A program made the position numbers and the translations under genes. The notes below the pieces were generated by a model. That model worked only from the letters and a program-made list of their open reading frames with translations, did no database searches and was not told the DNA's origin. Shown piece by piece: positions 9,058-16,689 of a stretch of 64,000 bases of DNA. Positions within the stretch are counted from its first letter, which is position 1; the number at the start of each line of letters is the position of its first letter. Source of the DNA: Carnobacterium_A sp047553015 (GTDB taxonomy: Bacteria > Bacillota > Bacilli > Lactobacillales > Carnobacteriaceae); assembly GCF_047553015.1 (NCBI RefSeq), contig NZ_CP180212.1, positions 434,001-498,000 of the forward strand, given 5' to 3'.

Positions 9058-9095
9058 GAGCTATTCCCTAAGTGTATTGGGGAATAGCCTTTTTC
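9058..9095 (+). terminator. Bidirectional terminator between bsh and the Sau3AI-type endonuclease gene
   Basis: Stem GCTATTCCC / GGGAATAGC with T-run; it serves two convergent genes. Confidence 0.8.
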
Positions 9096-9107
9096 ATCTA
9101 TGACTAT

Positions 9108-10487
9108 TTAATCATTTAAAATTTCTGCTACATAACTACTATTTAACCAAAAGCACTGCTTAGTAATTTTTTGGCCATCATTTAAAAGATACTTATCTTG
9201 CCCATCTCTAGCTTTCGGTCTAATATGTGCTACACCGTTAAAAGTAGATTTTGGAAGATTATTCCTTTCTACGACTTTAGAACCCCTTATGCAGTGTTCT
9301 ATCTTGATTCCTTCTTCTAATATCTTTTTTGTTTCTAGCCAAAGATTTTTCACCTCATTATCCAATATCGTTGAAGGCATATTCCATAATTTAACTTTTT
9401 TAAAGTAGAGTAGTCTATTTGGATTGCTTTTTTTGCTTTCTTTATATTCTAAAACAATAAATAAAATTTTTGATTTATCGAATCGGTTGTATAAAAAACT
9501 ATCTTCCCATTTAATTTCTTTTTGCCACTCGTTAAAATCAATTTTTTCAAATGACATACTTTCTTGAGGTTTTCCATTTGGCTCTATGCGAATAGTTTTG
9601 AATTTTATATCTGCTTTAGCAAATTCTTCTATATCATTTAGTTTTGTCCCTCTAATCCCTAGTATGGTACTAATAAATTGAGGAATATAGGATTTACTGG
9701 ATTTATTTATTTTGATATTAAGTTCTTTCGAAAGTTGAGATAAGCTTTTACTGTAATAGGGAGAAAACTTTAATTCAATTAGTTCTTCAAGTGTATTATC
9801 TTTTAACTTATCAAAAGAAGCTATTTTAATAAGTTTATTTCCAGCTAACTGTTTTCTTACTAAGGTAGTCATATAAGATTGTTTCAAAGAATAAGCACGT
9901 TGTTTGGCGAGCACTTCAGAAAAGGGTTGTGATCGCATACTCTTACTATTAGCGCCTTTTGTACAGGCTCCTAAATAAAACGTATCTCCTTCAGAAAGTT
10001 CGTGTGCTTTTCCAGCTATAATTTTATTTACTATAATTTGCCAATCGTGCTTTATAATTTCCAAGTCTTCTTCAGGATATGTATAAATAAAACTATCAAT
10101 GATTTTGTAATCTTTGCTATTTATTTCAGGAAGCCATAAATAAAACATTAATAATAATTTTTTATTTTTATGCCAAAAACTAGAATGATTAAAACTAGCA
10201 TAAGGTTCAGTCATATAGTCAATGATATTTAAGACAAGACGTTCTTTTGATGAAAAAGTTTTATTTTTGTTTATTTTAATAGGTGTCACTTTTAATTCAA
10301 TATCTAATTCTTCAAAGTCTGGTCCAGCTTTTGAATTTATATCATAACCAAATAAACTTTCTTCAATAACGTGACCAAATTGGCCCTTTGTCGTTTTATC
10401 TAGTCTATTATAAATATCAATTTCAGAGAAAGATTTTCCTTTAGCTTCATTAGCCTTATCTATTAACTCTTTTTCTGTGAAATACAT
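9108..10487 (-). CDS. Sau3AI/MutH-family type II restriction endonuclease
   Basis: 459 aa with the Sau3AI/MutH nuclease signature: KGQFGHVIEE near residues 34-43, then DFEELDIELK with Asp57, Glu64 and Lys66 in the exact spacing of the MutH catalytic triad. Sau3AI has a second, inactive MutH-like domain; the C-terminal half here (about 230-459) is long enough for it. Sau3AI cuts 5' of GATC, and family members usually keep that target, so GATC is inferred. A strong AGGAGG site precedes the ATG. The gene is divergent from the methyltransferase at 10622 with a 134-nt intergenic region, the usual type II layout. Base composition is more AT-rich than the neighbouring housekeeping genes, consistent with transfer. 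Confidence 0.9.
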   Translation of the reverse strand: MYFTEKELIDKANEAKGKSFSEIDIYNRLDKTTKGQFGHVIEESLFGYDINSKAGPDFEELDIELKVTPIKINKNKTFSSKERLVLNIIDYMTEPYASFNHSSFWHKNKKLLLMFYLWLPEINSKDYKIIDSFIYTYPEEDLEIIKHDWQIIVNKIIAGKAHELSEGDTFYLGACTKGANSKSMRSQPFSEVLAKQRAYSLKQSYMTTLVRKQLAGNKLIKIASFDKLKDNTLEELIELKFSPYYSKSLSQLSKELNIKINKSSKSYIPQFISTILGIRGTKLNDIEEFAKADIKFKTIRIEPNGKPQESMSFEKIDFNEWQKEIKWEDSFLYNRFDKSKILFIVLEYKESKKSNPNRLLYFKKVKLWNMPSTILDNEVKNLWLETKKILEEGIKIEHCIRGSKVVERNNLPKSTFNGVAHIRPKARDGQDKYLLNDGQKITKQCFWLNSSYVAEILND

Positions 10488-10553
10488 TTATTTTTTCCTC
10501 CTATTCCTAGTATAAGATTTACTGTTATTTTAACATAAATAATAAAATTGATC

Positions 10554-10582
10554 TTGATCTTTGTATATTTTTAGTGTATAAT
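10554..10582 (+). promoter_or_regulatory. Promoter of the methyltransferase gene, overlapping two GATC sites
   Basis: TTGATC (10554-10559), 17-nt spacer, TATAAT (10577-10582). A second TTGATC (10548-10553) sits directly upstream, so two GATC tetramers (10550-10553 and 10556-10559) cover the -35 region. Confidence 0.75.
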
Positions 10583-10621
10583 AAAAATTGATAGTAAATT
10601 CGAAAGGATGTTCGTTATTTT

Positions 10622-11884
10622 ATGGAAAATAAAAATTCACTTAATGTACTTGAACTCTTTGCTGGCGTTGGTGGGTTTAGAGTTGGATTAGAACGAGCCG
10701 ATTCTAATTTTTTTGTAACTAAATGGGCTAACCAATGGGAACCAGGACGTAAAGCGCAAGATGCGTTTGATAGTTATAATTCCCATTTTCCTGATAGTCA
10801 AAATATTAACGAAGATATCTCAACTATTCCTGATGAGTTTTTTGAAAATAACAATATAAATTTATTAGTCGGAGGATTCCCTTGTCAAGATTACTCAGTA
10901 GCTAGAAGTTTATCAGGAGGTTTAGGTATTGCTGGAAAAAAAGGTGTTCTATTTTGGGATATCATAAGAGTGATTAGACTTTCACTTCCAAATTACGTAC
11001 TTTTGGAAAATGTTGATCGTTTGTTAAAATCTCCAGTAAAACAAAGAGGTAGAGATTTTTTAATTATGTTATCTGCTTTCAATAAACTTGGTTATTCAGT
11101 TGAGTGGAGAGTTATCAATGCTGCTGAATATGGATTAGCACAAAGAAGAAGGCGGATTTTCATCTTTGCTTATCGAAATGATGAAAATTTTTATAAAAAA
11201 CAAATGACTATTGCTGATACTGATTTATTATTATCAAAAGGATTTTTTGCTGAGCAGTTTCCTGTTGAAAAAGATAGTGTTAAAAACAGAATAATTGAAG
11301 GGACTATTTCGAATGATATTGTAGAAGTTTCAGATGATTATTCTGCTACACTATATAACTCTGGAATTATGAGAAATGGTAAGTATTTATCTATTGAAAC
11401 TAAACCGGTGTACGAAAAACCGATAACGTTAGGCGAAATTTTAGAACCAGAAGAAGATGTAGATGAAAAGTATTATGTAAAAGAAGAAAAAGTTGAGAAA
11501 TTTAAATATCTGAGAGGCCCAAAAAAGATAGAGCGTACTTCAAAAGATGGTCATAGCTATACTTTTTCAGAAGGAAGTATGTCAGAAACAGATGATTTAA
11601 CTAAACCAGGTCGTACGATGTTAACTAGTGAGAGTTCAATAAATAGAAGTACTCACTTTATTAATGTCAATGGAAGATTTAGAGTATTAACCCCTATTGA
11701 ATGCGAAAGATTAAACGGTTTTCAAGATGACTGGACTAATGGAATGCCAGATAGAATGAGATATTTTTGTATGGGTAATGCACTTGTTACTGGTATAATT
11801 GAAAGAATAGGTTATAGAATTAAAGAAATAACGCCTGAAAATGAGTTAACTAGAAAACCTATTCAAACTGAGTTAAATATATAA
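10622..11884 (+). CDS. DNA (cytosine-5-)-methyltransferase, M.Sau3AI-like
   Basis: Modification partner of the divergent endonuclease. It carries the C5-MTase motifs in order: motif I LELFAGVGGFRVGLE (about 10-24), motif IV GGFPCQDYS with the catalytic Cys88, motif VI LLENVDRL near 128, motif VIII GLAQRRRRIFIF near 178, then a variable target-recognition region with inserted acidic stretch (about 270-300). Motifs IX/X follow in the C-terminus (LTPIECERLNGF, MGNALV). The 420 aa match M.Sau3AI-like enzymes. Expected product is 5-methylcytosine in GATC, which blocks Sau3AI-type cleavage; this is inferred from the pairing. The GAAAGGATG ribosome site is 5' of the ATG. Confidence 0.93.
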   Translation: MENKNSLNVLELFAGVGGFRVGLERADSNFFVTKWANQWEPGRKAQDAFDSYNSHFPDSQNINEDISTIPDEFFENNNINLLVGGFPCQDYSVARSLSGGLGIAGKKGVLFWDIIRVIRLSLPNYVLLENVDRLLKSPVKQRGRDFLIMLSAFNKLGYSVEWRVINAAEYGLAQRRRRIFIFAYRNDENFYKKQMTIADTDLLLSKGFFAEQFPVEKDSVKNRIIEGTISNDIVEVSDDYSATLYNSGIMRNGKYLSIETKPVYEKPITLGEILEPEEDVDEKYYVKEEKVEKFKYLRGPKKIERTSKDGHSYTFSEGSMSETDDLTKPGRTMLTSESSINRSTHFINVNGRFRVLTPIECERLNGFQDDWTNGMPDRMRYFCMGNALVTGIIERIGYRIKEITPENELTRKPIQTELNI

Positions 11885-11903
11885 GGTAATTAATAGATAA
11901 CAC

Positions 11904-11955
11904 CATAAGTCCTCAACCTTTTTTTTATTTGAAGAGTTTTGGGCTTATTTTTTTT
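11904..11955 (+). terminator. Probable terminator of the methyltransferase gene
   Basis: Imperfect hairpin ATAAGTCC ... GGGCTTAT (one T-G pair) with a large loop, followed by eight T. Confidence 0.6.
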
Positions 11956-11974
11956 GCCTCTATAAAAAATCGCA

Positions 11975-12385
11975 TTGGAACAAGGTATAGCAGATGAAGA
12001 AATTAGTAAGGGGCTTCAATGTGAACTAGGAACGCCAATCTATTTTATTAATCGTATTCGTTACGTTGAGGACCAACCCTTTTCAGTTGAGTACAGTTAT
12101 TTCAATAAAGATATTATTCCATATATTGGAAAAGAAATCGCAGAAGATTCTATTTATAATTATATTGAAAATGATTTGAAACTAACGATTGGTTTTGCTG
12201 ATAAGTATATTTTTGTTGAGAAACTTTCTAAAATAAATAGTGAGTATCTTGAATTAGAAGAAGCAGATCCATCAATGGTTACAGAAGAAACCGTCTTTCT
12301 TTCTAATGGTAAAGTTTTTAATCATTCAACAGTTATTCATCATTACAAACAGGCTAAGTTTTTTGCATTAGCTAAGAATTGGTGA
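11975..12385 (+). pseudogene. 5'-truncated GntR-family regulator (UTRA domain only)
   Basis: The reading frame, openable from TTG 11975 without a ribosome site, encodes about 136 aa that look like the C-terminal effector-binding UTRA domain of a HutC/TreR-type GntR regulator: GTPIYFINRIRYVEDQPFSV, a DSIYNYIENDL stretch and the end HYKQAKFFALA. The N-terminal winged helix-turn-helix (about 70-100 residues) is absent, so it cannot bind DNA as such. The break lies within about 100 nt of the end of the restriction-modification cassette, which suggests that arrival of the cassette removed the 5' half. It may once have regulated nhaC or bsh; this is speculation. Confidence 0.75.
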
Positions 12386-12563
12386 CAACGAATCAGAAAG
12401 CTACTTTCTTTGTTTAAAGAGAATCTAACTAATGATTCTACGTCAGTCAAAAAAATAGTCTTATTTTTTGTGAGATTTTTGCTAGTTTAAAATATTTTAT
12501 CTGATTAAAGATTGTGACTAACTTTGTGGGTAACTTTTGATTTAACTAATCTTAAGTCCTTTT

Positions 12564-12600
12564 GGTTATCAACAGATTTTCGTAAAAACTGTTGATAACC
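12564..12600. repeat. Perfect 12-bp inverted repeat without T-run
   Basis: Arms GGTTATCAACAG and CTGTTGATAACC with a 13-nt spacer. It lacks a U-tract, so it is not an ordinary terminator. It could be an operator or a remnant of mobile DNA in the 459-nt gap between the GntR remnant and nhaC. Confidence 0.7.
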
Positions 12601-12656
12601 TTACCTAATGTAAAAAAATAAATTTTGTGCTAGTCTTTTTTTGTGAAAAGATAGCT

Positions 12657-12685
12657 TTGACAATCTTGTGTGGGTAGTCCATACT
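12657..12685 (+). promoter_or_regulatory. Promoter of nhaC
   Basis: Perfect TTGACA, 17-nt spacer, CATACT. It gives a leader of about 150 nt containing a small ORF. Confidence 0.7.
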
Positions 12686-12757
12686 AAGTGGAATAGTTTT
12701 TTCTACGAATACAGTAAAAGAAATGACTACATAGAGGAAAGAAAGGAAGTATGGGCA

Positions 12758-12826
12758 ATGTTTTTATGTAAAACAACTGGAGGCATTACCTATTATCGTA
12801 TGACTCATTTTACCTCATCACTATAA
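12758..12826 (+). CDS. Candidate 22-codon leader ORF upstream of nhaC
   Basis: ATG with GAAAGGAAG eight bases upstream, reading MFLCKTTGG...HFTSSL and stopping 18 nt before the nhaC start. It resembles no family I know. It may be a leader peptide that couples translation to nhaC, or a chance ORF. Its good ribosome-site spacing is the only support. Confidence 0.3.
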   Translation: MFLCKTTGGITYYRMTHFTSSL

Positions 12827-12844
12827 AAATTAGGAGTGTAGAAA

Positions 12845-14227
12845 ATGAAGAAATTGTCAATACGAGAAAGTTTTGCTTTACTATTTTTATTATTAATTAT
12901 GATCGGTGTCAGTATTATTAAATTTAATTTGGATCCACAAACACCTTTATTATTAGCCATTACTGTGCTAATTATCTGGGGAAGGTTTCGTAAACATAGC
13001 TGGGAAGAGATTCATGAAGGCATTCAAAAAGGTGTGAAGACTGGTATTATTCCAATGATTATTTTCATTCTAATTGGTGCCTTGATTGCCATTTGGATTG
13101 CTTCAGGGATTATTCCTTCGATGATGGTCGTTGGATTTAAGTTACTAAATCCTAGTTTCTTTATTCCATCTGTCTTTTTAATTTGTGCCGTAGTGGGTAC
13201 GTCGATTGGCTCAGCCTTTACGACAGTTTCTACCATCGGATTAGCTTTCTTAGGGATGGGAACAGCTATGGGCTTTGCTCCTGGTTTAGTAGCGGGAGCG
13301 ATTGTGTCAGGGAGTGTTTTTGGAGATAAGATGTCTCCTTTATCTGACAGTACAAATTTATCCGCAGCAGTAGCTGAGGTAGATTTATTTAAACACATAA
13401 AGAACTTAATGTGGACAACGATTCCGAGCTTGATTCTATCCGCTTTATTGTTTTTGTTTCTTGGCATGAACAAGCAACTGGCAACAACGAATCAAGTTGC
13501 TGGGTTAACAAAGGTGATAGAAACAAATTTTACAGTAAGCTGGTTAGCAGCTATCCCAATTGTTCTTATTTTCATTAGTTCATGGAAAAGAATTCCAGCC
13601 ATCCCGACACTCTTGATTAACATTGCTGTATCGATTGGATTGTTAAACATTCATTCGCCAAAAGTTAGCCTTTCGCAGATGTCTAGTTACATTCAAGAAG
13701 GATATGTTTCAACAACAGGCAACGAAATAATTGATGCGCTGCTGTCAAGGGGTGGAGTTCAAAGTATGATGTGGTCTATTTCATTGATTATTTTAGCTCT
13801 TGCTTTAGGCGGTTTGTTGATGGAATTTAAGATTATCGATACGGTCATGGCGCCAATTTCTAATGCGCATTTATCCATAGGAAATCTAATTCTAGTTACA
13901 GCCTTATCTGCTATCGGGGTAAATGCTTTAGTTGGTGAACAGTATTTAGCAATTGTTTTGCCGGGAAATGCCTTTAAGAAAACATACAAAAAGATGGGAT
14001 TATCCCCATTAGCTCTTTCACGTGTCTTGGAAGATGCGGGTGCAGTGATGAATTCGTTAATTCCATGGGGCGTTAGTGGTGTCTTCATCTCAACTGCTTT
14101 AGGTGTTCCAACGTTAACGTATTTACCATACACCTTCTTTTGTTTATTTTCGCCAATTTTAACCGTAATAAGCGGTTATACAAATATTGGGATCAAAAAA
14201 CTTAAGCCAGCAACATTGACTGACTAA
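12845..14227 (+). CDS. nhaC: Na+/H+ antiporter NhaC family
   Basis: 460-aa polytopic membrane protein, about 11-12 hydrophobic segments, starting MKKLSIRESFALLFLLL. NhaC family signature stretches include GTSIGSAFTTVSTIGLAF (about 119-136), FGDKMSPLSDSTNLSAA (about 159-175) and the late SRVLEDAGAVMNSLIPWG segment. Members exchange Na+ for H+, or in the related MleN/ArcD-like branch malate for lactate, so exact substrates are uncertain. AGGAG precedes the ATG by about 10 nt. It is monocistronic, with its own sigma-A promoter and terminator; the broken GntR gene directly upstream may have been its regulator. Confidence 0.88.
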   Translation: MKKLSIRESFALLFLLLIMIGVSIIKFNLDPQTPLLLAITVLIIWGRFRKHSWEEIHEGIQKGVKTGIIPMIIFILIGALIAIWIASGIIPSMMVVGFKLLNPSFFIPSVFLICAVVGTSIGSAFTTVSTIGLAFLGMGTAMGFAPGLVAGAIVSGSVFGDKMSPLSDSTNLSAAVAEVDLFKHIKNLMWTTIPSLILSALLFLFLGMNKQLATTNQVAGLTKVIETNFTVSWLAAIPIVLIFISSWKRIPAIPTLLINIAVSIGLLNIHSPKVSLSQMSSYIQEGYVSTTGNEIIDALLSRGGVQSMMWSISLIILALALGGLLMEFKIIDTVMAPISNAHLSIGNLILVTALSAIGVNALVGEQYLAIVLPGNAFKKTYKKMGLSPLALSRVLEDAGAVMNSLIPWGVSGVFISTALGVPTLTYLPYTFFCLFSPILTVISGYTNIGIKKLKPATLTD

Positions 14228-14229
14228 AA

Positions 14230-14272
14230 AAAGTCAAAAGTGCGTTTAATCGTGCTTTTGGCTTTTTTTATT
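14230..14272 (+). terminator. Terminator of nhaC
   Basis: Stem AAGTCAAAAG / CTTTTGGCTT (one G-T pair) plus a seven-T tail. Confidence 0.8.
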
Positions 14273-14369
14273 TTTTAAAAGTAATCCTCTAACTTGACTT
14301 GTATAGGTAGAAATCTCTACTATAAAGGTAATCGATTTGCATAATCATATACTAAAGGAGATGGAAATA

Positions 14370-15179
14370 ATGGAAACAGTTACGTTAACAAATGGAACAA
14401 ACATACCACTAGTCGGAACGGGAACGAATACGTACGGAAAAGTAGAAAATAAGTACAAAGGCGAGTTGAATGATGATTTTAGTGCATTAGAATCAGCAAT
14501 CCAGGCTGGTTATCGTTTAATTGATACGGCTATTTATTATCGAAATGAAGCAGGTGTAGGCCAAACGATTAAAGACAGTGGCATTGCTCGTAAAGAGTTT
14601 TACTTAACAACAAAAATTCCTGAGCTTGATGAGTATGTTGGGTCTAAAGAAGTGGTTGAACAAGCTTTATTGAAGAGCCTAGAAAACTTACAAACAGACT
14701 ACATTGATTTATACTTAATCCATCAGCCAATTGAAGACAAAAAAACGCTAAAGAGAGCATGGCAAGTACTGGAGTCATTCGTTGATGCAGGAAAAATTAA
14801 GTCGATTGGTGTATCTAACTTTTCTATTAAATTATTAGAAGAGATGAAAGCTTATACTAGAATTCAACCAGCGGTTAATCAGATTGAATCTAATCCATCT
14901 AATTGGAACAATGAATTAATTGATTATTTAAAAGATCAAGCAATTGTACCAGAGGCTTGGGGACCATTAAGTAGATTAACTGAGGAACAACGAGCTAAGC
15001 TAACCGCTATTGGGGATAAGTATGGGAAAAACTGGGGACAAGTATTGCTTCGTTATCAAATTCAGAGAAAAGTCGTGGTTATCCCCAAATCCCATAACAA
15101 ACAACGTCAATTATCAAATTTAGAGTTGTTTGACTTTAATTTATCCACAGAAGATATCCAAGTGATTGAAACCCTTTAA
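14370..15179 (+). CDS. Aldo/keto reductase (2,5-diketo-D-gluconate reductase type)
   Basis: NADPH-dependent carbonyl reductase of the AKR superfamily, TIM-barrel, cytoplasmic. The start METVTLTNG at 14370 is chosen because AAAGGAG lies 9 nt upstream; the earlier in-frame starts have none. The catalytic tetrad is complete: Asp52 and Tyr57 in IDTAIYYRNE, Lys82 in LTTKIPE, His118 in YLIHQP. The C-terminal cofactor-binding loop VVIPKSHN is typical. At 269 aa it is normal in length. Physiological substrate unknown; these enzymes commonly reduce methylglyoxal and other aldehydes. Monocistronic. Confidence 0.92.
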   Translation: METVTLTNGTNIPLVGTGTNTYGKVENKYKGELNDDFSALESAIQAGYRLIDTAIYYRNEAGVGQTIKDSGIARKEFYLTTKIPELDEYVGSKEVVEQALLKSLENLQTDYIDLYLIHQPIEDKKTLKRAWQVLESFVDAGKIKSIGVSNFSIKLLEEMKAYTRIQPAVNQIESNPSNWNNELIDYLKDQAIVPEAWGPLSRLTEEQRAKLTAIGDKYGKNWGQVLLRYQIQRKVVVIPKSHNKQRQLSNLELFDFNLSTEDIQVIETL

Positions 15180-15202
15180 TTACCCATTTGTTTAAAACAA
15201 AG

Positions 15203-15236
15203 GCTTTTTAAGTTTTGATACTTAAAAAGCTTTTTT
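15203..15236 (+). terminator. Terminator of the aldo/keto reductase gene
   Basis: Stem GCTTTTTAAG / CTTAAAAAGC with an 8-nt loop and six T. Confidence 0.9.
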
Positions 15237-15240
15237 ACTG

Positions 15241-15432
15241 CTCTACTCTAGATTTAAGCGATGGAACGGATCAGTTCAAACATCCAACTACTTCACTTGT
15301 CCAAACCAAAACAAAAACGACCGATTGATGGACTAGAGGGAGTGAACTGGTCATTTATGCGTTGAAAACGCCTGAGTGGGGTAATAGTTTTGATTCACTT
15401 GTCTATTTTGAAGCGATGAAGTCTGTTTACTA
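15241..15432. repeat. 192-bp tandem element, copy 1
   Basis: First of two adjacent copies starting CTCTACTCTAGAT. It contains an inverted repeat GATCAGTTCA (15269-15278) / TGAACTGGTC (15343-15352) and a GCGTT-GAA-AACGC hairpin (15359-15371). The small ORF spanning the junction (15362-15550) has no ribosome site and looks spurious. Confidence 0.9.
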
Positions 15433-15624
15433 CTCTACTCTAGATGTAAGCGATGGAACGGACCAGTTCAGACATCCAACTACTTCACTTGTCCAAACCA
15501 AGCCAAAAACGGCTGAGTGGCGGACTAGAGGGCGTGAACTGGTCATCTAGCGTTGAAAACGCCTGAGTGAGGTCGTATTTTTGTCAGACTTGTCTATTTA
15601 AAAGGGTGAAGAATCCATTGGTGG
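15433..15624. repeat. 192-bp tandem element, copy 2
   Basis: Second copy offset by exactly 192 nt over most of its length, with substitutions and a 1-nt indel before the last hairpin. The arm GACCAGTTCA (15461-15470) pairs perfectly with TGAACTGGTC (15535-15544), and flanking CTAGAT / ATCTAG extends the pairing. Similarity fades after about 15610. No gene is seen in either copy. Confidence 0.9.
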
Positions 15625-15687
15625 GTTATAATGAGTGTAAGAAAAGAAAGTACAGATAAGTGTGAGTCATGTTGGGAGGAAATAAAA

Positions 15688-16608
15688 GTGAAGCGATTGG
15701 TTTTAGTTTCATTTATAGCAACCTTATTCATCGTATTACTAGTAGGGTGTGGAAATAAAAAACGGATGGAATCCGTTGATGATAGTCAGCCAGCAAGTGA
15801 ACCAACATCAAGCAAGGTAATTCAAGAGCAAGAATTGAGCAGTGAAAAATCTGAGTCAGATCCTAGAGATCAAGCTATCGTACCGACCCTTTTTATTCAT
15901 GGATACGGCGGAACAGACTTTACGTTCAATGAGATGTTGATCCGTTTTGAAAAGGAACATTACGGTAAACAGGAGTTAACTCTGACTGTTGAATCAGATG
16001 GGACTATTTTTGAAACAGGCAATTGGCAAGACGATTCTTCTAATCCATTTATTCAGGTTTTATTCGTAGAGAACAAAGACAATGAATGGAATCAAGCGGA
16101 TTGGATTAAAGCCGTATTGGTTCATTTGAAAACAACCTATCAGATAGCTGAAGTAAACCTCGTTGGGCATTCAATGGGAGGGGTTAGCAGTTTTAGGTAT
16201 GCCGTTGCTTATGGAAACGAGCAAACACAACCAAGGATTAAACGCTTAGTTGCTATTGGGGCGCCTTTTAATGATTTTGTCGTTGGAAATGAAAATCAAA
16301 CACTTGAAGAATTGTATCAAAATGGTCCATTAGTCAGTAGTGGACGTTACAGCGAATTTTCAACTATGATTGACAACTATCCACCTACCACGCAAATGTT
16401 AACGATCATGGGAGACATAGAAGATGGTTCTGAAAGTGATGGGACAGTTTCTGTTCGTAGTGGCTTAGCGATTGGCTATCTAATGCAGTCCAACCAATTG
16501 GATTACCGTCAAGAAGTTGTAACCGGTAAAAATTCATCTCATATTCAGTTGCATGAGAATCCTAAAGTAGACCGACTAATTGTAGACTTCTTAGAATGGA
16601 CGAGATAA
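15688..16608 (+). CDS. Alpha/beta hydrolase lipoprotein (DUF915 family)
   Basis: Predicted surface-anchored serine hydrolase. I choose GTG 15688: GGGAGG lies 8 nt upstream and translation then begins with a clean lipoprotein signal MKRLVLVSF... ending in lipobox LVGC (Cys21). A Ser/Glu-rich linker (about 30-65) leads to the hydrolase fold: LFIHGYGGTDFT (oxyanion region), nucleophile elbow GHSMGG near 165, an Asp in SDGTVSVRSG near 250 and His in SSHIQLHENP near 288. DUF915 proteins are widespread in Lactobacillales with unknown substrate. The next gene, also an alpha/beta hydrolase, starts 82 nt downstream and may share the transcript. Confidence 0.85.
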   Translation: MKRLVLVSFIATLFIVLLVGCGNKKRMESVDDSQPASEPTSSKVIQEQELSSEKSESDPRDQAIVPTLFIHGYGGTDFTFNEMLIRFEKEHYGKQELTLTVESDGTIFETGNWQDDSSNPFIQVLFVENKDNEWNQADWIKAVLVHLKTTYQIAEVNLVGHSMGGVSSFRYAVAYGNEQTQPRIKRLVAIGAPFNDFVVGNENQTLEELYQNGPLVSSGRYSEFSTMIDNYPPTTQMLTIMGDIEDGSESDGTVSVRSGLAIGYLMQSNQLDYRQEVVTGKNSSHIQLHENPKVDRLIVDFLEWTR

Positions 16609-16689
16609 TTCTAAGTAAGCTAAACTAAAAAAGAATGAGTGGATTGTAAAAACTAAAAGACTAGTAAACGGATGTAGGAGTGGAAAAAT

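Noticed and set aside
9108..12385. A new anti-phage system built on the Sau3AI-type pair
   Set aside because: Endonuclease and methyltransferase are a recognisable type II pair; no additional conserved gene is in the cassette.
12564..12600. DnaA-box-like TTATCAACA and possible replication origin
   Set aside because: It departs from TTATNCACA at a key position, occurs only as part of one inverted repeat, and there is no dnaA/dnaN or box cluster nearby.
15362..15550. 62-aa ORF across the 192-bp tandem repeats
   Set aside because: No ribosome site; spans the junction of the two non-coding copies; composition unlike the genes here.
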